Positions 1-10,988 of a DNA stretch of 64,000 bases are shown here, piece after piece. The notes under the pieces are model-generated. The model had not been told where the DNA came from, did no database searches, and saw only the letters and a list, made by a program, of their open reading frames with translations. The stretch is taken from assembly GCA_030374805.1 (NCBI GenBank), contig JARGSG010000190.1, positions 62,001 through 126,000 of the forward strand, in the 5' to 3' direction. Made by a program: the position numbers and the translations under genes. Every line of letters starts with the position of its first letter. Within the stretch, counting starts at the first letter, position 1. This DNA comes from Gracilaria gracilis (taxonomy: Eukaryota; Rhodophyta; Florideophyceae; Gracilariales; Gracilariaceae).

Positions 1-69
1 TTCTTGCTCACCTTTCTTCTGTGGGATGGTATTGCTTGGGTCATCTATATGCAAGTGAACCTGTTTCAG

Positions 70-432
70 TTATCTACTACGTTGGCCACTGAACCATGGA
101 CGCAGAATATGCTTCAACTTCCAGACCGTGACATGGAAAGGGGTGTTACCCCGACCCCCATCGGTACCGCGTGTCCATATATGATTCATTAGGTCTACCA
201 TGACGCTTTTGTAATTGTGGATATTGAAGTCGTAATATAATGAGATCCCGCTTCGCGCCTCTAGAGACATTTGAACAGAACGTACGGAATCATGTTGCAT
301 TTCCTCTCCAGGACCCACTTTTAAGGCTGATATGAACTTTTTCTTATGCGCATGACGTACATGGTTGTCCTCACTACGATAAGCTTCTGCAAATGGGACG
401 AAATATAGCGCGTAGAGTGCAGAATCTCCCAC
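70..432 (-). pseudogene. DUF6589-like C-terminal fragment
   Basis: A 120-codon minus-strand ORF. Its C-terminal third has a Trp followed by Arg-Gly-Thr-Asp-Gly-Gly-Arg-Gly-Asn and a hydrophobic/His stretch. This resembles the W-N-R..G..G-N..P.D....EH.N block that ends DUF6589-type proteins, a family common in transposon-like genes of fungi, animals and algae. It is the last coding piece in a series of minus-strand ORFs that starts near 5.85 kb. No complete reading frame joins the pieces, so I treat it as a remnant. The family assignment rests on motif memory only, and an unrelated protein is possible. Confidence 0.35.
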
Positions 433-656
433 CGTTGTCCGGCATGCATAGCGCTCTCCCAGTGCTCTGCTTCCCTTACTGAGCGTTCGGCAGTAATCAA
501 GTGTGTCATGATTCGTGTAACCAGTAAACGTCTATCACTGAGGGCATTCCTGGGCTTCTTTGATTTTTTCACCGCTGGAACGTCACTGCTCTTTTATTTG
601 TCCATGAAACTACCTGCGGTTGTAATTAGACGGTGCCTCATTTACTGCCCTTTCAG

Positions 657-1175
657 TCACTTTCCATTGAAGGACTTTGCAAAGTCATCTTCTGATAGTG
701 GCCCGAATACGTCAGGCAGCATGGCCGATGCATGTAGCTCAGCGCTGATACGGCCATGGTTGTCTATGTCAAGGATGAGTTCCTGCGCAGTACCACTGCG
801 CAGCTCCTGCACGTTGTCCCCCAGGACATTGCTCAGACGCTCACTTTGCCGGTGATCGAATGAAAGAAAGCCTTTCCGGCGCATCAAATCTACCATAGTT
901 CTTACCGTGCTGTTTTGGATAGCAGTTTTGTCATATCCTCCGAGCGTCATAGCCCCTGATGTACCCGATGTCTCGCACCGAACGCGCTGATAGCTCCTTG
1001 TTGCTGCAGTTACTGTTCTCATTCTCATTCGGGTTCTGGAGAATTCCAACAGCCAGGCACCGCTCGACTCAAGATAGGGGAGCATTAGTACATTGAGGCC
1101 TTTAACGAGTCTTATGATCAGCATTTCAAGGGCCTCATCCAGATGCACAGAATTCCACCCGCGTATGTCATACAA
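657..1175 (-). CDS. Hypothetical protein fragment in the 0-5.9 kb minus-strand ORF series
   Basis: An uninterrupted 172-codon minus-strand ORF that I do not recognise. It has an amphipathic N-terminal part rich in Leu and Ile and a basic middle (several Arg-Met and Arg-Thr pairs). An acidic C-terminal third ends in Asp-Asp-Phe-Ala-Lys-Ser-Phe. It lies between the DUF6589-like pieces at 1385-1870 and 70-432 on the same strand, so it may be part of the same decayed gene. No zinc ligands, membrane segments or catalytic motifs are visible. Confidence 0.35.
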   Translation of the reverse strand: MYDIRGWNSVHLDEALEMLIIRLVKGLNVLMLPYLESSGAWLLEFSRTRMRMRTVTAATRSYQRVRCETSGTSGAMTLGGYDKTAIQNSTVRTMVDLMRRKGFLSFDHRQSERLSNVLGDNVQELRSGTAQELILDIDNHGRISAELHASAMLPDVFGPLSEDDFAKSFNGK

Positions 1176-1384
1176 TGTTCCAACGACACCATAAAGCTCG
1201 GAACGCGAGCAACCATAGCCTCTGGCTTGTTTCAGATGAAATCGGAGAAAGCTATACTAGGCATTATCGATCGGAAATAGGCATAAAAGATATACAACTC
1301 CTGGTATTTAAGGTGACCTGAAGCATGCAGCACGTTGTTCATGCGCAACCAAAAGCTGTCGAGAACATCAGTATGAGAAGTACG

Positions 1385-1870
1385 TTACAGTACGTGAAAG
1401 CCCAAGGTGGGCAACAAACATGAATGAAGAATATTCCCAACAATATGCTTCCCGTTCGGGCTGTGGCCAAAGAACGAGCTCACACACTCACGGCACAGTC
1501 TTCCAACTTTAATCGTTTTGTTCGTCACTCTGTCAGAAGCGCAGCGGAGTAGTGTAGAAGAGAGCTTTCGCTTTGAGGATGGATCACTTGGAATAGATTC
1601 TGACTGAATCTTATCGATGGCATCTTTTATATCGGGGCATTCAGCTCCTATAAGGTCTATAGTGTAGATCATGAGAGCAGCACAAATGTTGAAGAGTACA
1701 GCCCGGTTGTTCCTGGCGTGGTTGTGCTGAAGAATGTTGTCAACCTGACTCTGAGAGATTCCCGAGCACTTAGCTAGCTCTTCGAGGCCAAATCCATGCA
1801 TCATCTCCTTGCAGAGAGGGTATAGGCACTGTTTTTCGACATGGAAAAAGCCGGGAACGGAATTAGCCAC
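1385..1870 (-). pseudogene. DUF6589-like internal fragment
   Basis: A 161-codon minus-strand ORF. Its start contains Phe-Phe-His-Val-Glu-Lys, then a Leu-rich helix, then a Gly-Leu-Glu-Glu-Leu segment and an Asn-rich His-Ala-Arg-Asn-Asn-Arg-Ala segment. That order (FH(V/T)-x-(K/M), then G-L, then a YNRA-like motif) is a recurring block in the C-terminal half of DUF6589 proteins. Downstream pieces at 657-1175 and 70-432 lie on the same strand. I see the motifs directly; the family name is inference. Confidence 0.35.
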
Positions 1871-2191
1871 TCGTGAACTTTCGCCTCAAGAAATATCTCT
1901 CCATTACATTCCTGCCCTCTCTTCCCCTCCATATAAAACTGTCTCCATATCTCCACCAGCATCCGGTATGTCAGTTAATCACGGCATAAAATGTTTAAAT
2001 GTGGGTGTCCTGGTTGACCCTGTTTCCACACCTCGAATATCAGCGCCAGCTTCTGATTAATTGTGAGGATATCAGAAGCTCTCATTCTGCTGGCGTTAAC
2101 GAACAACACATCCTGATTGTACAAAGATGGATCCTCGCTCTTGAGTCCTCCATGAGGCTTTGAAACATGACAGCATCAGAGAGCGAAGGTT

Positions 2192-2554
2192 TCATCCTTG
2201 GTGTTTATAGTCGTGCTCAAACTTCCCTCGCTTGTAACGTGCTATTGCGGACGATGTTCCCATCAACTGCTTTTTGTTTTCATAAACCACACCAAAAGCC
2301 AAGTCGCTGAAGTCTTTTAAAACGTTGTCATCCTCCTTCGAAGTGAATGAAGATATAAACCCCCACGGCTGGACAGAATCGGCGCTTCCCAGAGTTTCTT
2401 CCAGCGAAAGTCCCCGTTTCCCTTCCCACTTTCCGTCTGATACTCTGCTGTATTTGGTTATGTAAGTCATCGTCCTTTGGTTTGCACAATTGACTGAGTT
2501 GCAGTACCACTGGTCATTGGCGATGCCTTTGCGGCTGCCTTCACTGCATGGCAT
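2192..2554 (-). pseudogene. Minus-strand coding fragment with an upstream DNFD motif in another frame
   Basis: The 120-codon ORF itself is unrecognised. Just upstream on the minus strand (about 2500-2630) a different frame encodes a His-Ile-Asp-Asn-Phe-Asp-Ile segment followed by a Thr/Ser-rich stretch. This resembles the DN(F/I)(D/N) signature near the middle of DUF6589-type proteins. The frame changes between the two parts, which points to decay or to an intron I cannot place. It belongs to the same minus-strand series as 1385-1870. Confidence 0.3.
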
Positions 2555-2637
2555 GGCATGATGTCAAAGTTATCTATGTGAGAAGTGACAACTCTCTCAG
2601 TTGTGACCACATCTTTGAAAGGCCCTTGACTGTCATT

Positions 2638-2991
2638 TTACCGCTTAGCTATTAACTGTGTTCTATAACTCTCAGTCGTCTCGTAAGATGCCACTAATCC
2701 CAAAGCATTAAGTACGCTTGTCCACGATGCCGAACACTCCATGATGCTTGCAATTGAAAAAGTCATCTGCCATGGCCCAACACTTGCTCGAGAACGGGAT
2801 AACACTATTTGCTCAAGCACCTTCAGAGCACGCAGGCAAAGTAAGAATTCCGTTCTGGGCAGCTTTGGAGCTAATTCGTTATTGCGAAACGCGTGAGAAT
2901 AATTGTCCAGCTCCTCAGAAGGAAGCTCTGACGCTTCATTGCAAACTGGGAACAGTTTCGAGAGAGAAACCCTTCGTTCTGAAGCGGCCAT
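2638..2991 (-). CDS. Hypothetical protein fragment
   Basis: A 117-codon minus-strand ORF starting Met-Ala-Ala-Ser-Glu-Arg-Arg, with a mostly helical composition and no recognisable motif. It ends directly before the DNFD-containing segment near 2.6 kb, so it may be the preceding part of the same broken gene. I cannot assign a function. Confidence 0.3.
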   Translation of the reverse strand: MAASERRVSLSKLFPVCNEASELPSEELDNYSHAFRNNELAPKLPRTEFLLCLRALKVLEQIVLSRSRASVGPWQMTFSIASIMECSASWTSVLNALGLVASYETTESYRTQLIAKR

Positions 2992-3096
2992 CTTAAAGAA
3001 AGCAAACTGACGGTTAGATGCTATGTCGAGAATTAGTGATGCCTACATTACTCGTGGAACAGCAGCAATTTCTTCCGACAACCTCCACGTTCCCCG

Positions 3097-3399
3097 TCAA
3101 TAATCCTCTCGCTTAGAGAAGAATCTCTCACAAACGTCATGCAGTAACCTTCTCCTTTCGTTCGGGAACAGCCGCGTCTCATATTCTGGCGCAATGGCGA
3201 TGGCACCTTGTAGAGTGCAACAAAGCGCAGCTCCGGTCGCGTAACAACGCAATTTACGTGTCAGAGAGTACAAATGCATATCTTTAGCTGCCAATACAAG
3301 GCCGATACGGGATTCCACTGTCTTGCTGGCAACTTCTTCTTTCAAAGGATGAGAAGTTAGTAGCTTCAGCTTCTTTCGCAGCGCGTATACCTCCGACAT
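3097..3399 (-). CDS. Hypothetical basic protein fragment
   Basis: A 100-codon minus-strand ORF with a Lys/Arg-rich N-terminus (Arg-Lys-Lys-Leu-Lys) and an Ala/Cys-rich hydrophobic stretch in the middle. It ends in a basic Ser-Lys-Arg-Glu segment. It sits in the same-strand series of short ORFs between 0 and 5.9 kb. No family recognised. Confidence 0.25.
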   Translation of the reverse strand: MSEVYALRKKLKLLTSHPLKEEVASKTVESRIGLVLAAKDMHLYSLTRKLRCYATGAALCCTLQGAIAIAPEYETRLFPNERRRLLHDVCERFFSKREDY

Positions 3400-3714
3400 A
3401 GGCAGAAATCAAGACTTCGGTAACATTGGCGATAGAAAAATAACCGTGCTTCTCAATGAAACCGCCAATTGAAATAACTCTTGAGAACGACTATATGCTC
3501 CATCAAAAAGACTCTCATCAAGAGCGAGTAGTATGCACTAAACGAGGCATCGATCCGCCGAGTTCTTGAGCATATCAATATGAAAAAATGGTCGTGCGCC
3601 ACTCGGTCCTTTCGTCAAAATGTAACGGCATTTCCCGCATGCAAAACGTCTTGCTAGCTCTCCGACCGAAAATTCACCAGCCGACAAACTGCTAACAGTG
3701 TCCGCATACTCTGT

Positions 3715-4293
3715 TTACTGCTCTATACCTTCAATTGTATCTGTTCTGCCGATCCTAACCGACCTTAATATAGAACTCTTTCCGCAGCATCCATAATTTT
3801 TGAACAAACATGACCTCTGCCTCGGACTTGGGCATGGATCCAAGCGCAAGGCATCACTCACAGGACGCCTTACTTGGTTGTTGTGGTAACTACAGAACCG
3901 ATTGTTTGAAATAGAATCCAAAATATGACGCACTTGCGTATCATCGATATTTGATCTTTCAAAGAGTCTCTTTCGAAAGTCGGTTTGGACGACGTTAGAA
4001 GCTAACAAAATTTCATAGAGACCGAAATGAAGATGCGGATTTTTACTTTCCTCGGTTCTAATGTTGAGAACACCCACGTTTTCTCTTTGGCAAATAAAAA
4101 TAAAGCAAGGATACGTTTTCACCACAGTTCTGTTCTCTACTCTTCTTTTCCAGCTTTGAAGTGCTGATTGTGATTTCTTGGCATGGGTCTTACCATCACA
4201 AATAACTGACCAACCAGTCCTTGTCGATCTACATTTCGTGCAGAGCAGAAAAGACCCAGCAAACTTTCCTAGAAATGGGTTTAAAACTGGCAA
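3715..4293 (-). CDS. Hypothetical Cys-containing protein fragment
   Basis: A 192-codon minus-strand ORF, the longest in the 0-5.9 kb series. An early Cys-Thr-Lys-Cys pair (about residues 18-21) and later Cys residues in Arg-Ser-Cys-Leu-Phe and Gly-Cys-Cys-Gly could form a metal-binding fold, but the spacing fits no family I know. Between these pieces are Tyr/His-rich segments. No homologue recognised. Confidence 0.3.
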   Translation of the reverse strand: MPVLNPFLGKFAGSFLLCTKCRSTRTGWSVICDGKTHAKKSQSALQSWKRRVENRTVVKTYPCFIFICQRENVGVLNIRTEESKNPHLHFGLYEILLASNVVQTDFRKRLFERSNIDDTQVRHILDSISNNRFCSYHNNQVRRPVSDALRLDPCPSPRQRSCLFKNYGCCGKSSILRSVRIGRTDTIEGIEQ

Positions 4294-4807
4294 AGTTCAA
4301 CTAGGGACCTTGCTAAAAAGCTGTTTTGAGACAACAGCCGATAGTCATTTGGTCGTTTCTTCGAGTTGCGACCACACGCTGCGCAGCAATTGGAATTTAT
4401 AGTAGTGGGGTCAGCTGTCACCTGCTTTGCATTGTTTTCCATTGCCGAAACTTCCTCCTGGGTTTACAAACCTCAGATTTCAGATATATTGATTTGGCAC
4501 CTATTGTCCATTGAACTGGTAACCCGCGTAGGCAGATTTAACCAAGGTAGCGGTGCCAAACCATAAAGCGTAGGACAGAACGTATGAGATTCTAATCAAT
4601 CTCGGCGGAGAGGGTTGGGATCCTAGGGTTTGCTCGACTCTGAAAATCCTTGCTGTCGAACTTTGGCAGTCTCAATTTCCATATTATTTGGATCCTGGCG
4701 GACTGATACTGATGATGACGTGTGCGATTGGAACAGGAAAAGTGAGCATTGCATTGTTGGTTCTCCAATAAGCTCTCATAGAGGCAATAGGTGACACAGA
4801 ATGCGAA

Positions 4808-5404
4808 CTATTTTGGTTGTAAAACCGAATCAGCCCCTTCGCGCCTACGTCGATCAGCAGCAATAGATTGCTCGGTCACCAAGATGAGTTGACGATTCCC
4901 GCTTCCGTCAGTTTGCAACTCAAATACTTTCTTTCCTTGAAGTTCCGACGAACTGTGTGTGTCAAAGGTGTGAAAACTTCTACGAATATGATAAACGTCT
5001 GACACAGTATGGACGTGATACAGACCTTGGCCTAGTAGAGAGCTCAAGATACCATCTCTCCTTCCCACCTGGCCAATGAACACATGTGCTCCACTGGTGC
5101 TCCTGGACTCTTGGTTGTTCGACAGATGTTGAGCTTTAGTGTGCTCTGACGCGTTACTGTTTGAAGCAGAATGTCTACCAGATATACCGTCCACTTTATT
5201 CTTTTATCGTCCACGTGCGTTCTGGTTATCTCTTTCACGGTTTCTAGCACGGTATCGGCGGACTTTCTCTGCATTTTTTCGGCGCTTGTCTATCTGAAGC
5301 TGGGTTCCTGTGCAGTAATTTTTGTGCGCGGTTTTAGGTAGAATGAAGCGAGCTTGATCACATCTGGAGCTTTCAGCGCGAGAGTCAGACCCCCTCACGC
5401 ACAA
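4808..5404 (-). pseudogene. Basic/Ser-rich reading frame with one internal stop
   Basis: Two minus-strand ORFs, 5204-5404 and 4808-5194, are in the same frame and are separated only by one stop codon. The upstream part is strongly basic (Lys-Arg-Arg-Lys-Asn followed by Arg-Tyr-Arg-Ala-Arg-Asn-Arg), a possible DNA-binding or nuclear-localisation segment. The downstream part is Ser/His-rich and ends at 4808. Unidentified. The single stop suggests a recently broken frame. Confidence 0.3.
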
Positions 5405-5853
5405 ATAATGAACTGCCCGTTGAACACTTTCTCTTCCGGAGAGTCTCGAGTTTCTATATACTCCATTACCTTAACATTGGTGGGAATCAGTTCCTTCATG
5501 ATCCTCAGAGAGCTGGCATCATCCACCTGTACTCCAAGTTGACTCTTGTTAATGTAAGTTTCAGCATCACACGCTCTTTTGCTGGAATTCTCACTGTGAC
5601 GAACACAAACACTGCAAACGACGCAGCTTCCATTATCACTGGTGGGAGCATATTCTCCTATCATCGAAGTAGACGGTGCTGTGCCGCAAATGACATGCAT
5701 GGGTTCGTTGTAAAGCAGACAATGATGATTCCGATGCGAAACAATCACACCATTCGTCACCCTACATTTCTTCCTTTCCTTCTCAACGCAATAGTATATT
5801 GGTGGCATTTCTGAAATTTCTTTGAGAGTCGTCTCGAACCAAGTGCAAAACAT
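5395..5853 (-). CDS. Hypothetical Cys/His-rich protein fragment
   Basis: A 152-codon minus-strand ORF with clustered Cys and His: Tyr-Cys-Val, Lys-Cys-Arg, His-His-Cys, Ile-Cys-Gly-Thr and a Cys-Val-Val-Cys-Ser-Val-Cys-Val group (about residues 20-85). These could form zinc-binding knuckles. It is the 5'-most piece of the minus-strand series and overlaps the next piece by a few bases in another frame. No family assigned. Confidence 0.3.
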   Translation of the reverse strand: MFCTWFETTLKEISEMPPIYYCVEKERKKCRVTNGVIVSHRNHHCLLYNEPMHVICGTAPSTSMIGEYAPTSDNGSCVVCSVCVRHSENSSKRACDAETYINKSQLGVQVDDASSLRIMKELIPTNVKVMEYIETRDSPEEKVFNGQFIICA

Positions 5854-6783
5854 CGTATGGAAGCTAACGTGCCCCGCTACATGTACTTATACACCAACAC
5901 GAAATGAATATGCTTCTCATTACCTCGTCTCAGTTATCCGATTATATTATTTCAATCACGTACCCTAATTTTTCCAATCAACTTCTTATGATCGCGTAAC
6001 CTTTAACACGAAGTCAACCAATCCATCTTTTCAATTTTTAGACAATTCATGTTCGGTCGCTAAGGTTCAGATGGTGTTACGAAAAAATCGATGATCGGTG
6101 GCGCTACAAGGGTACCACAGTACTGCGGGTGAACATGCGAAGCTCATTCAAACTGAAATGCATTTGTAATACCCTTGTAGGCATTGCAGAGCACCGACGT
6201 CTACAGCCGTGACTTTATGTACGGGTCCCCGTTCGTGCGTCCCATCATCAAAGTGCCACCGTCCCGGTCGAAGCAGCCGTGACGGAAGCTCTACCACTCG
6301 CAGACATCTCTTTGCCAGGTCTACGCGCGTGAGCATTGAGGAGAACTGCGGCGCGCATATGAGGCAGAAGTCAGACTTGCAGCCACTCGGTCTATGACGC
6401 TCGCGTCAACTGCCACGCGTTTAATATCTGTTTATTACTGCTTGGCGGCAGTACACTTCCGCACTCCGTGACATTTATTTTCTTCTTGCTTTCGCTTATT
6501 GCTGATATCGTGAATCTGGTGGTACAGGTTCTGCAGTTGTGCGCGTTTAAGACTCAGGTTGATACGATCCAGTGGAGCGAGTAGAAGAGTGAGCACCAGT
6601 CTTATTTGATCCGTGCCTGTCGAACGGATGCTCTGTGGGATTCTGTGATATTTCTAGGGATTCATGGACAAGATTTACGATTCAACTGCACTTCCCAGAG
6701 CTATATCATCACCGTCGGTATTTTATGAGAATGTGATTTGAGATTCAAAGCCAATTCGCTGCTCACAATTTTTTCTGTACTCC
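5854..6783. other. Gap without supported gene
   Basis: Only short, overlapping ORFs on both strands (about 62 codons at 6148-6397) and no domain. It separates the 0-5.9 kb ORF series from the 3' end of transposase remnant A. No terminal inverted repeat was found here by eye. Confidence 0.4.
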
Positions 6784-8841
6784 CTAGATGTTGAGTGTTT
6801 TCGTTGTTACTCTTGTTCCTCGTTCTGGATCCAGAAAGTAGCGCCGGCTTGATATATCTAGATATTCGACGACACGATGGATGCGATGTGCCACTTCAGT
6901 GCAGATAAGAGTGCGTTTGCGGAGTTTCGCAAACAAAATGTCTAGCTTCTCGTCAAATAAGCAACCACACTGCCATCGTATATCAACAAAGACCGATCTC
7001 AATTGCTGCACTGCTCCCTCTCTTTCCATTTCGAGATGCACTTCGATGATCTCTATCACATCGCCGTAGTACAAATCTTTTGTCGGCATTGTTTCGCTTC
7101 TCGTCGTATGCGATGATTCCGAATGACCGACGTCATCTCCATTACGAGATGGGACAAATTCAGTTGCGATGACAAACTTTTGTCGAGTCGTTTGCAGCCT
7201 TTCTGCTCTATCTTTGTAAGTTCCCAATGTCTCTATGGAAAATGTGTTCCCCGCCCTTGTAGTTGACGCTGATCTATATTGCCGCGCCTTAAGAATCATA
7301 AACTTTCGATCATGGGCAGTAAACATCGAGGCTACGAAACGAGTAACTCTGGCTTCCTGAGCTTGTGATGGTTGGCATGCGCTTCCTGAGCCATGGCATT
7401 CTACAAGCACGTCGAGTTCAAAGTGAGTTTCACATTTTGCAGAACTGCCTTCTCCCTCAGAATTCAATGTCATGCTCGTCTCTATACCAGTTCTTGAGGC
7501 TGTGCCATCATTCAGAATTCGAAGACAGAAGAGTTTGTGGTTTCTATGAAAGAGATGGGAGGATATGTTTCTCTTAGCATGCATTCGCCTTCCCATATCC
7601 CCGAGAAGTCTTTCAATGAGAAATTTCGATGTGATTGGAAGGGAGCCACACTCATGAAGAAGTTCAGGAAGGTGTAAGATTGCGTGGGTAGAAGGAGTAA
7701 GACAGTATGAGTCGCAGTTGGATCTATAGAACATTTTGGCGAAGCGAATGTACAATTCTTCAACTACCGATGTCATAGTTCTCATAGTTTGGGGTTTGCA
7801 GTCGTACCCAAATGATAGAGAGACTAGATTCAATTTCAAACTTTATATGATTAGTATTTCATGGCCAACCTTAGATCTGTGAAGGAAAGGAAGCAAGTAC
7901 ATCTGTGCCGCCTTCTTTAAGTCTTCTGCCTTGTACTTCCCTAATTCGCTGATATTCATTGGTGAACATCCCCAACACGCGGGGTTCCCAGATGAAGATG
8001 ATTTCATGGAATCATCAATGCTTTGTATAATTTTTGCCGGAATGCAGTACGAAGGCAAGTCGGAAAGTCTTTCGTGGCTACGGTGCAGTCCGAATATTAA
8101 CTTCAGAAAGTGTTTTCTCCATCCTAACAGGACAGGATGTATGACGCTGTACGGAAATCCGTACTGCACATCAATGGAGAGTGTTCTCAAACAGTAGTTT
8201 GATTTGATGCCCGTGGTCTTTTTCAATTTTCTCCCACCCGTCCTTAAGCTGGAAGCAACAGATAGTTTCCTCCAGGTTTCAAGTATTTCGGTTCTGGACC
8301 GTGTCTCAGCGCATTCCATGTTGATCGCATCTCCAGTTGTATACCGTGACTTTCCCTTCAACAAGCTGTCCGACACTCTCTTCGGGGTGTTCGGGATAGC
8401 ACAGGAGTACTTCAGATCCTTCACTTACTGCTTCTCCTTGAGACAGAATCTACAGAACAGGGTGCCAGTGTGTCCTACATACCCCAGTGCCTTTGAAGCA
8501 GCTGGCCAGGGTGCGGTGAAGAATAGGACGAACGCTCTAAGGGTACGAGTTTTCTTGTCGGCACATACTACTGAAATTCCTCCCTCCAGCTGCTTTAGAT
8601 CTTTCACAATCATGTGTACAAACGTATCGAAGTACTCTGAAGATTGAGAACCAGGAACAATGGCAAGAATGAGAGCATTATTAGCCCAAGATCTCTCCAC
8701 GGCGTTGAAGTTTAGAATGGTGGACACAATCGGCCATGAAGAAACAGGTTCCCCTTTTTGTTTTTTGGAGCACTCGAACCTATCAGTAGAGAGAGTGAGA
8801 AACACATATATTTCATCTGAATCTTCACTCCAGCGGTTCAT
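6784..8841 (-). pseudogene. TNP2-type transposase remnant A, catalytic and C-terminal part
   Basis: One minus-strand frame runs from 8841 to 6784, broken only by stops near 8425 and 7843. The first part has the TNP2 core: Leu-Ser-Thr-Asp-Arg-Phe, Trp-Pro-Ile-Val, a Ser-Glu-Tyr-Phe-Asp-Thr-Phe block, then Ala-Ser-Lys-Ala-Leu-Gly-Tyr-Val-Gly-His and the Phe-Cys-Arg-Phe-Cys knuckle. This is the order seen in CACTA (EnSpm)/Plavaka transposases. The remainder matches remnant B at 18.6-21.7 kb along its length, including Thr-His-Ala-Ile-Leu-His-Leu-Pro and Ile-Glu-Arg-Leu-Leu-Gly. The catalytic DG of B is DR here. The element is inactive. Confidence 0.75.
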
Positions 8842-9817
8842 CTGTTCGAAAAACCTTCTCTTGAATCGTCTGCTTCATCGCCTGGGTCGACACATGCTGT
8901 TCTCGCTCGACCACAACCTTGTAAGATTTCTTGGAAAGACAGTGGGGCGATGCATAGTGATTTAAGGGCAACGGAGGATTTCATGTACCAATACTTGGAG
9001 CTTTTTGAGCCTCGTAATGGTCTTGAACAAACCGGACAACCCGATGAATCTTTCCATCTCTCGCTTGATACCGCATGACCCTCCGGGCGCATTTCCAAGC
9101 TTGATTTGGTACCCAAAGAATTTTGTGCTGCGTATGCCGCAAGGCTTCTGTAAGAAATCTTGGAGTTGATTGGTTCGTAGACGAGGAGTTTCTCAATTGT
9201 TCTTTGTGACATGTTCGAAAGCTCTGCTGTGTATAAGAAAGCGTTCAGTTTTCGAAACTCGTGGCAATAGGGTTTAGTTCTTGCTCTCTTTCTACAAAAT
9301 AACGAGACCAGGAGGTATCATTGCTAGAGCTTTCATTCACATCCAAACCATCAATGCTGCTGCCTTTCCGGATGCTACTAGCAGCACTCTCGGATCGAAC
9401 TGCCCGGATGGGTCTTCTTGCTTTCTCCAACATATAAGGTTCACAATCTTTTTTCACTTCATGGCCTATGAACACCGGTTCTTCTTGCATTCTTTCTCTC
9501 TCAGTGTACTCTTCGGACAAATCTTGTTTCGAAATGGTATTGAACTCGTCAAAAGTGGATCCTTAGTGATGTTCTTGGCCTCCGCCATGGTTATGAATTT
9601 CATCAACCAGGTCTTTATTCAGAGCGTCTGTTTCCAGACCATGATGGTTCCCAATCTCCCACCTGCATCGTCTTTTCTGGCGGTGAGAACACAATAACTC
9701 CACTTCAATCTCCTCAAGTTCTTCTGGACTCGAATGTAACATTGAAATTAAGTTCTCGTTGGGTATTTCCCATCTCTTTCTTCGCTTTCTGCTGAAAGTA
9801 TCAAGTTCCTCAGCCAT
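8838..9817 (-). pseudogene. TNP2-type transposase remnant A, N-terminal part
   Basis: Three minus-strand ORFs (9563-9817, 9245-9520, 8838-9212) lie directly upstream of the core of remnant A. The first begins with a basic Arg-Lys-Arg-Arg-Lys-Arg-Trp-Glu segment and ends near Arg-Arg-Cys-Arg-Trp-Glu. Both are echoed in B. The third contains Cys-Pro-Val-Cys followed by a Ser-rich stretch and Tyr-Trp-Tyr-Met-Lys, matching Cys-Pro-Val-Cys and Phe-Trp-Phe-Leu-Lys in B. Frames change between the pieces, and the core begins in a different frame at 8841. Introns cannot be excluded for some joints. Confidence 0.6.
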
Positions 9818-10498
9818 TTATCTATCGTGCTGGAATGGGAAAAAGAAAGATATCACTTAAATATCAGGGTCGCTGTGAGGGGTATTGTTCTTCCGCAAAA
9901 TGAAACAAACTGGAGTTGAAACGGCTCTCCTCGTCATCAATGTAGACTGTACGTGTACACTGTACGTTTACCCCATCTTCTGAAAAAAAGAATCTATTTT
10001 TTCCAATCATGAAATACGGTTACTGATGAAGGTAATTTTTGAGGCGGTGTGCTGGTCTTCTAAGCCTCACAAGGTACTTGATATGGAATGGATCAAAATT
10101 TTTTCACTTGCTTCAAAGTTGACGCATTCTAACTCTTCGTCTGTCCACTTTCACTTCGAAACGGTCTTGGTTGAACCTGCGAGACCATGCTTGCGCAGCA
10201 AAATTTACATAACAAGGTGCTCCTGATATTGGTCTTCGACGTTGCCCATCGTCTCAGACGCCCCTGTTCTTCACGAACTCTGACGACGCGGGTGCCTCAA
10301 AGGCAGATCACTCTGTTCTCACTTACCGTGGGCCTTCTTCTTTACCTTTTTGCAGAGCTTAGTATCGCCAATACAGAAGCAGGTGGGTGCCTTTCTAGTG
10401 CATTTGCATCCATTTCACTGTGAGTGGATTCATTCTTCTTCTACCCTGATTCCCACAACGTCTCAACGCTTCGTTTTGTGTAACTGGCAGCTTCTAAC
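9818..10498. other. Gap upstream of transposase remnant A
   Basis: Contains only short ORFs of uncertain meaning (10026-10226 and 10187-10423 on the plus strand). It should hold the promoter side of remnant A and possibly its terminal repeat, but I see no convincing terminus. Confidence 0.3.
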
Positions 10499-10714
10499 GT
10501 GGTGCAAGAGCGGTCTGGATCTCTTTCAATGCGCAAGAACTTCAAGCATCTACAGAGGAAGCTCTCAAATGTGAGTCTCGAAAAGTACACAATGACTGGG
10601 GCTCGTGTCGACATCAAGCATGTGGAACAATCGCATAACCTACTTCGTGGTGTTAGCGATGTGCATGTCCAGACTCTTCTAAAGAGCATGAAAGAACGAG
10701 GAATACTACAGTAG
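10499..10714 (+). CDS. Hypothetical basic protein fragment
   Basis: A 71-codon plus-strand ORF with a basic N-terminus (Arg-Lys-Asn-Phe-Lys-His-Leu-Gln-Arg-Lys) and a helical His/Asn-containing second half. It starts a run of plus-strand ORFs up to 14.9 kb. No family recognised. Confidence 0.25.
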   Translation: MVQERSGSLSMRKNFKHLQRKLSNVSLEKYTMTGARVDIKHVEQSHNLLRGVSDVHVQTLLKSMKERGILQ

Positions 10715-10988
10715 ATGTGTACTCCAGTCGTGGTGATACCTCCCCGTGAACCTGCTGTATTTCAAAGAGCTATACGCACAGGACACATTATGATGAAGTA
10801 TCGTAGATGGTTTTTATCATCTTAGTGCGGTGAAAAGTGTGGTGGAGAAGGTTGAGAGAGAGAGGGTGAAAACTGCACAGTACGAGAGCTGCAACGTCAT
10901 CCAACGAAAGGATTGCCATCCCATGAATTTGGAAGAAATGATATGAATTGATTCAGCTTTGAACGAGTAAACGAGCACAACGAGGAAA

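Noticed and set aside
8415..8430. GTAAGT near 8424 in transposase remnant A as a splice donor
   Set aside because: The sequence on both sides is collinear with remnant B without a gap, so TAA there is a nonsense mutation, not an intron start.
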